From Moorella sp. UBA4076 (GTDB taxonomy: Bacteria > Bacillota > DSM-521 > Neomoorellales > Neomoorellaceae), in contig DFYS01000077.1 of the NCBI GenBank assembly GCA_002383405.1, positions 1 to 7,047 of the forward strand: DNA of 7,047 nucleotides, read 5' to 3'. Positions 5,057 to 7,047 of the stretch are shown one piece after another. Positions within the stretch are counted from its first letter, which is position 1. Each line of letters opens with the position of its first letter. Below the pieces are notes generated by a model. The model did not search any database, was not told the origin of the DNA, and saw only the letters and a program-made list of their open reading frames with translations. The position numbers were made by a program, and so were the translations under genes.

Positions 5057-6121
5057 ATGAACCTTTACCAGAAACTATTCCGTCGCAATCAGTTACGCAT
5101 TCTGGCCCTGGCCAGAAAAATCGCCCCTTTGCGCGGGCAGCGGGTTTACCTGGTGGGCGGTACGGTCCGGGACCTGCTTCTGAACCGGCCGGAAGTCGAT
5201 CTGGACCTGGCCGTAGAGGGTGACGGCCTTCTTTTTGCCCGCGAACTGGCTGCCAAACTGGGCGGGCGCCTGGCGTTTCACGAGCATTTCTTGACCGCTA
5301 CTATTTACTGGGGTGGAGAGAGAGTAGACGTTGCTACCACCCGCAAGGAATATTATTCCCAGCCCGGCGCCCGGCCCGAGGTGGAGCCGGCGGCTCTGGA
5401 GGCTGACCTGGCGCGGCGGGATTTCAGCATTAATGCCATGGCCCTGCCCCTGACGGCGCGGGAAATAGAAGCCATCATCGACCCCTGCGGCGGGCGGGAA
5501 GACCTGGGCCGCAAGATCTTGCGCGTATTGCACCGGGATAGTTTTCGCGATGACCCGGCGCGCCTTTTCCGGGGGGCACGTTTCGCCGGCCGGATGAAAT
5601 TCACCTGGGAGGAAGCAACAGCTTCCCTGGCCAGGGAGGCCCTGGCGGCGGGCTATCTGGAAAAACTGGACCCGCAACGTTACTGGCCGGAGTTTCTCCT
5701 CATCCTGAAGGAAAGAAACCCGACAGCAGCCTGGGACAATTTAATCAGCCTGGGCTGGCAGGGTTTGCCCGCGGCCGGGTTGCCGGATAGGGCTGCCGGG
5801 CACCGCGCCGGAAAACTCCTCTGCCAGTGGAAGTGGCGCGGCCGGCGCCCTCCGGATGCCAGCCTGGTTTATTTTTTAATCGCCACGGTAAAATTAAGGG
5901 CAGCCGCCCTGGAAATTGTCATGGACAGCCTGAACTTCGGCCGCCGCAAACGCCGCCTCATTGCCGCCGCCAGGGAGATATTGCCGGAACTGGCGCCCTG
6001 CCTGGCGCAAGGCAGCCTGCCGGAATGCCTGCCGGGCGGCCCGCGGATGGCCCCGGAGACGCTGATTTTCATTCTCGCCCTGGCGGGCTGGAACCGGCTC
6101 CCGGCCCGTCTATCTCCCTGA
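5057..6121 (+). CDS. cca: CCA tRNA nucleotidyltransferase / poly(A) polymerase family protein
   Basis: Class II nucleotidyltransferase expected to add or repair the 3' CCA of tRNA from CTP and ATP. The 354-aa protein has the head and neck motifs in order: VGGTVRD (33-39) with catalytic DLD (48-50), VDVATTRKEYYSQPG (90-104, covering the third carboxylate and the flexible-loop region), ARRDFSINAMA (119-129), DPCGGREDLG (142-151), and FRDDPARLFRGARFA (163-177). The last contains DDPAR, the form here of the EDxxR motif that reads the incoming base. LDPQRYWPEF follows near 215. The C-terminal body and tail are shorter than in the typical 390-450-aa enzymes, and there is no HD domain. It could be a full CCA enzyme, or a CC- or A-adding partner enzyme as known in some bacteria; the sequence alone does not decide. 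ATG 5057 has no clear ribosome site and is touched by a hairpin, so translation may depend on lysA. Confidence 0.88.
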   Translation: MNLYQKLFRRNQLRILALARKIAPLRGQRVYLVGGTVRDLLLNRPEVDLDLAVEGDGLLFARELAAKLGGRLAFHEHFLTATIYWGGERVDVATTRKEYYSQPGARPEVEPAALEADLARRDFSINAMALPLTAREIEAIIDPCGGREDLGRKILRVLHRDSFRDDPARLFRGARFAGRMKFTWEEATASLAREALAAGYLEKLDPQRYWPEFLLILKERNPTAAWDNLISLGWQGLPAAGLPDRAAGHRAGKLLCQWKWRGRRPPDASLVYFLIATVKLRAAALEIVMDSLNFGRRKRRLIAAAREILPELAPCLAQGSLPECLPGGPRMAPETLIFILALAGWNRLPARLSP

Positions 6122-6187
6122 AGGCCGCGGTTACCGCATAGCATCGCCCGCGCTTATCCATGCCCGGCCCGTCGACCTCCCTGAAGG
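6100..6187 (+). repeat. 25-bp imperfect direct repeat flanking the end of cca
   Basis: Copies at 6100-6124 and 6163-6187 match at 23 of 25 positions, each CCCGGCCCGTC followed by a variable triplet and then CTCCCTGAAGG. The offset is 63 bp, an exact number of codons. The first copy contains the TGA stop of cca; the second lies in the gap just before the ribosome site of the protease gene. It looks like a small local duplication. Confidence 0.75.
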
Positions 6188-6202
6188 GAAAGGAGAACAG
6201 CC

Positions 6203-6829
6203 ATGTACCTGCAAAGCTTACCCCAGCTCCTCCTGGGTATCCCGGCCATTCTAATCGCCCTGACATTCCATGAGTATGCCCACGGCAAGATGGCCTTCAT
6301 CCTGGGTGACCCGACGGCCAGGAACCAGGGCCGCTTAACCCTGAACCCCCTGGCGCACCTGGATATCCTGGGCACCCTGCTGCTTATCGTCGCCGGTTTC
6401 GGCTGGGCCAAACCGGTACAGATTAATCCTTTTTATTTTCAGATGGACCGCCGCAAGGGGATGATGCTGGTGGGTCTGGCCGGGCCGGTTATGAACCTGG
6501 TCCTGGCGTACCTGGCCGCGGTTCTCCTGCAAATCTTTCTCCGCTATCATATCGGCGGCTCCCTGGCGAGCACTTTTTTAAACCTGCTGGTCGGTTATAA
6601 CGTTGTCCTGGGAGTATTTAACCTCATCCCGGTACCACCCCTGGATGGCTCGCGGGTGCTGGCCGGCCTGCTGCCGCCCGAGGGGGCGGCGGTTGTCTAC
6701 CAGCTGGAAAACTATGGAACTATAATTTTATTGCTACTTATTGCCACCGGTATTATCGGTCGTATCATCGGCCCTATCATAAGCCTGGTCCTGGATTTGA
6801 TCATCAGGTTCAGCGGCCTGGCATTTTAA
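6203..6829 (+). CDS. site-2 protease-type intramembrane metalloprotease (peptidase M50)
   Basis: Integral membrane zinc protease of the M50/S2P superfamily, which cut transmembrane segments of substrates. The 208-aa protein is nearly all hydrophobic helices (roughly 8-27, 53-66, 87-112, 121-142 and 171-203). The zinc motif is FHEYAHG (22-28; H23, E24, H27) in the first helix. GWAKPV (67-72) and GPVMN (94-98) are typical of the short S2P-like subgroup. The third zinc ligand is D148 in NLIPVPPLDGSRVL (140-153). No PDZ or CBS domain is present, unlike RseP/RasP or SpoIVFB-type relatives, so this is the minimal core form whose substrate is generally unknown. ATG 6203 has AAAGGAG 7 nt upstream. 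It sits 81 bp after cca and 39 bp before scpA in the same direction; in many Bacillota a short M50 gene neighbours scpA-scpB. Confidence 0.92.
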   Translation: MYLQSLPQLLLGIPAILIALTFHEYAHGKMAFILGDPTARNQGRLTLNPLAHLDILGTLLLIVAGFGWAKPVQINPFYFQMDRRKGMMLVGLAGPVMNLVLAYLAAVLLQIFLRYHIGGSLASTFLNLLVGYNVVLGVFNLIPVPPLDGSRVLAGLLPPEGAAVVYQLENYGTIILLLLIATGIIGRIIGPIISLVLDLIIRFSGLAF

Positions 6830-6868
6830 TCTCAGCAATTTAGCAGCGGGAGGTTAGGAGTGGGGTTC

Positions 6869-7047
6869 ATGATTGGCAATATCAGGCTGGATATCTTTCA
6901 GGGCCCCCTCGACCTCCTCCTCACCCTCGTCGAACGCCAGGAAATTAATATCCAGGCCATCCCTTTAGCTGAGGTAGCAGCCCAGTACCTGGAATATCTC
7001 CATGAGGTTGAGGAACTGGACCTGGACCGGGCCAGCGAATTTTTAGT
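6869..7047 (+). CDS. scpA: segregation and condensation protein A, 5' part
   Basis: ScpA is the kleisin subunit of the bacterial SMC-ScpA-ScpB condensin, bridging the SMC heads to organise and segregate the chromosome. The 59 visible residues start MIGNIRLDIFQGPLDLLLTL and continue through VERQEINIQAIPLAEVAAQYLEYL to DRASEFL. This is the conserved N-terminal SMC-neck-binding block of the family (F-x-GPLDLLL, I-x-x-IP, QYL-x-YL, A-x-EFL). The right edge cuts off about three quarters of the protein. Two in-frame starts are possible: ATG 6869 with AGGAG (6856-6860) 8 nt upstream, and GTG 6860 with GGGAGG (6848-6853) 6 nt upstream. I prefer the ATG. A scpB gene would be expected just outside the window. 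Confidence 0.93.
   Translation, partial: MIGNIRLDIFQGPLDLLLTLVERQEINIQAIPLAEVAAQYLEYLHEVEELDLDRASEFL

Noticed and set aside
5093..5677. Leftward 194-codon open frame opposite cca
   Set aside because: Shadow of cca; the rightward frame has all nucleotidyltransferase motifs.
6069..6550. Leftward open frames opposite the cca end, M50 protease gene and their gap
   Set aside because: They run antisense across HEYAH and GWAKPV coding sequence and have no family signature.

Overview
The window looks like chromosome from a Gram-positive, Clostridia-type member of the Bacillota, most like Moorella or a close thermophilic relative. This is judged by eye from the G+C-rich sequence with strong AGGAGG-type ribosome sites, frequent TTG/GTG starts, a ydaO-type c-di-AMP riboswitch, and a lysA - cca - M50 protease - scpA gene order. 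The genus is inference. There are no mobile elements, phage genes or CRISPR arrays.

The left half (1-3543) is one leftward transcription unit. From its promoter (-35 at 3574-3579, -10 at 3551-3556) it reads a c-di-AMP riboswitch aptamer (3371-3525), a terminator-type expression platform (about 3288-3370), then otsA (trehalose-6-phosphate synthase, 3183-1726), otsB (trehalose-6-phosphate phosphatase, 1751-975, overlapping otsA by 26 bp) and galU (UTP-glucose-1-phosphate uridylyltransferase, 884 to beyond the left edge). The logic is coherent. GalU makes UDP-glucose, OtsA joins it to glucose-6-phosphate, OtsB removes the phosphate, and the product trehalose is a compatible solute. c-di-AMP is a second messenger of osmotic and potassium balance, so the switch would tie trehalose synthesis to osmotic state.

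The region between the divergent genes (3184-3710) has no credible protein gene but is dense in control elements: the riboswitch and terminator, the two divergent promoters, repeated GTAAC/GTTAC words and a small GC hairpin. The lysA promoter (TAGACA - 17 bp - TAAAAT) overlaps the upstream in-frame ATG at 3678. The translated start is therefore almost certainly TTG at 3711.

The right half is rightward: lysA (diaminopimelate decarboxylase, 3711-5033), cca (class II tRNA nucleotidyltransferase family, 5057-6121), a small intramembrane M50 site-2-type protease (6203-6829) and the start of scpA (chromosome segregation/condensation protein A, 6869 to beyond the right edge). Gaps are 23, 81 and 39 bp with no clear terminator, so co-transcription is likely. 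Two short junctions are odd: a perfect 7-bp hairpin touching the cca start codon where no Shine-Dalgarno is visible, and a 25-bp imperfect direct repeat around the end of cca.

The most notable observation is the c-di-AMP riboswitch in front of a complete trehalose pathway, including an 8-nt exact complementarity between its enlarged variable arm and its expression platform.
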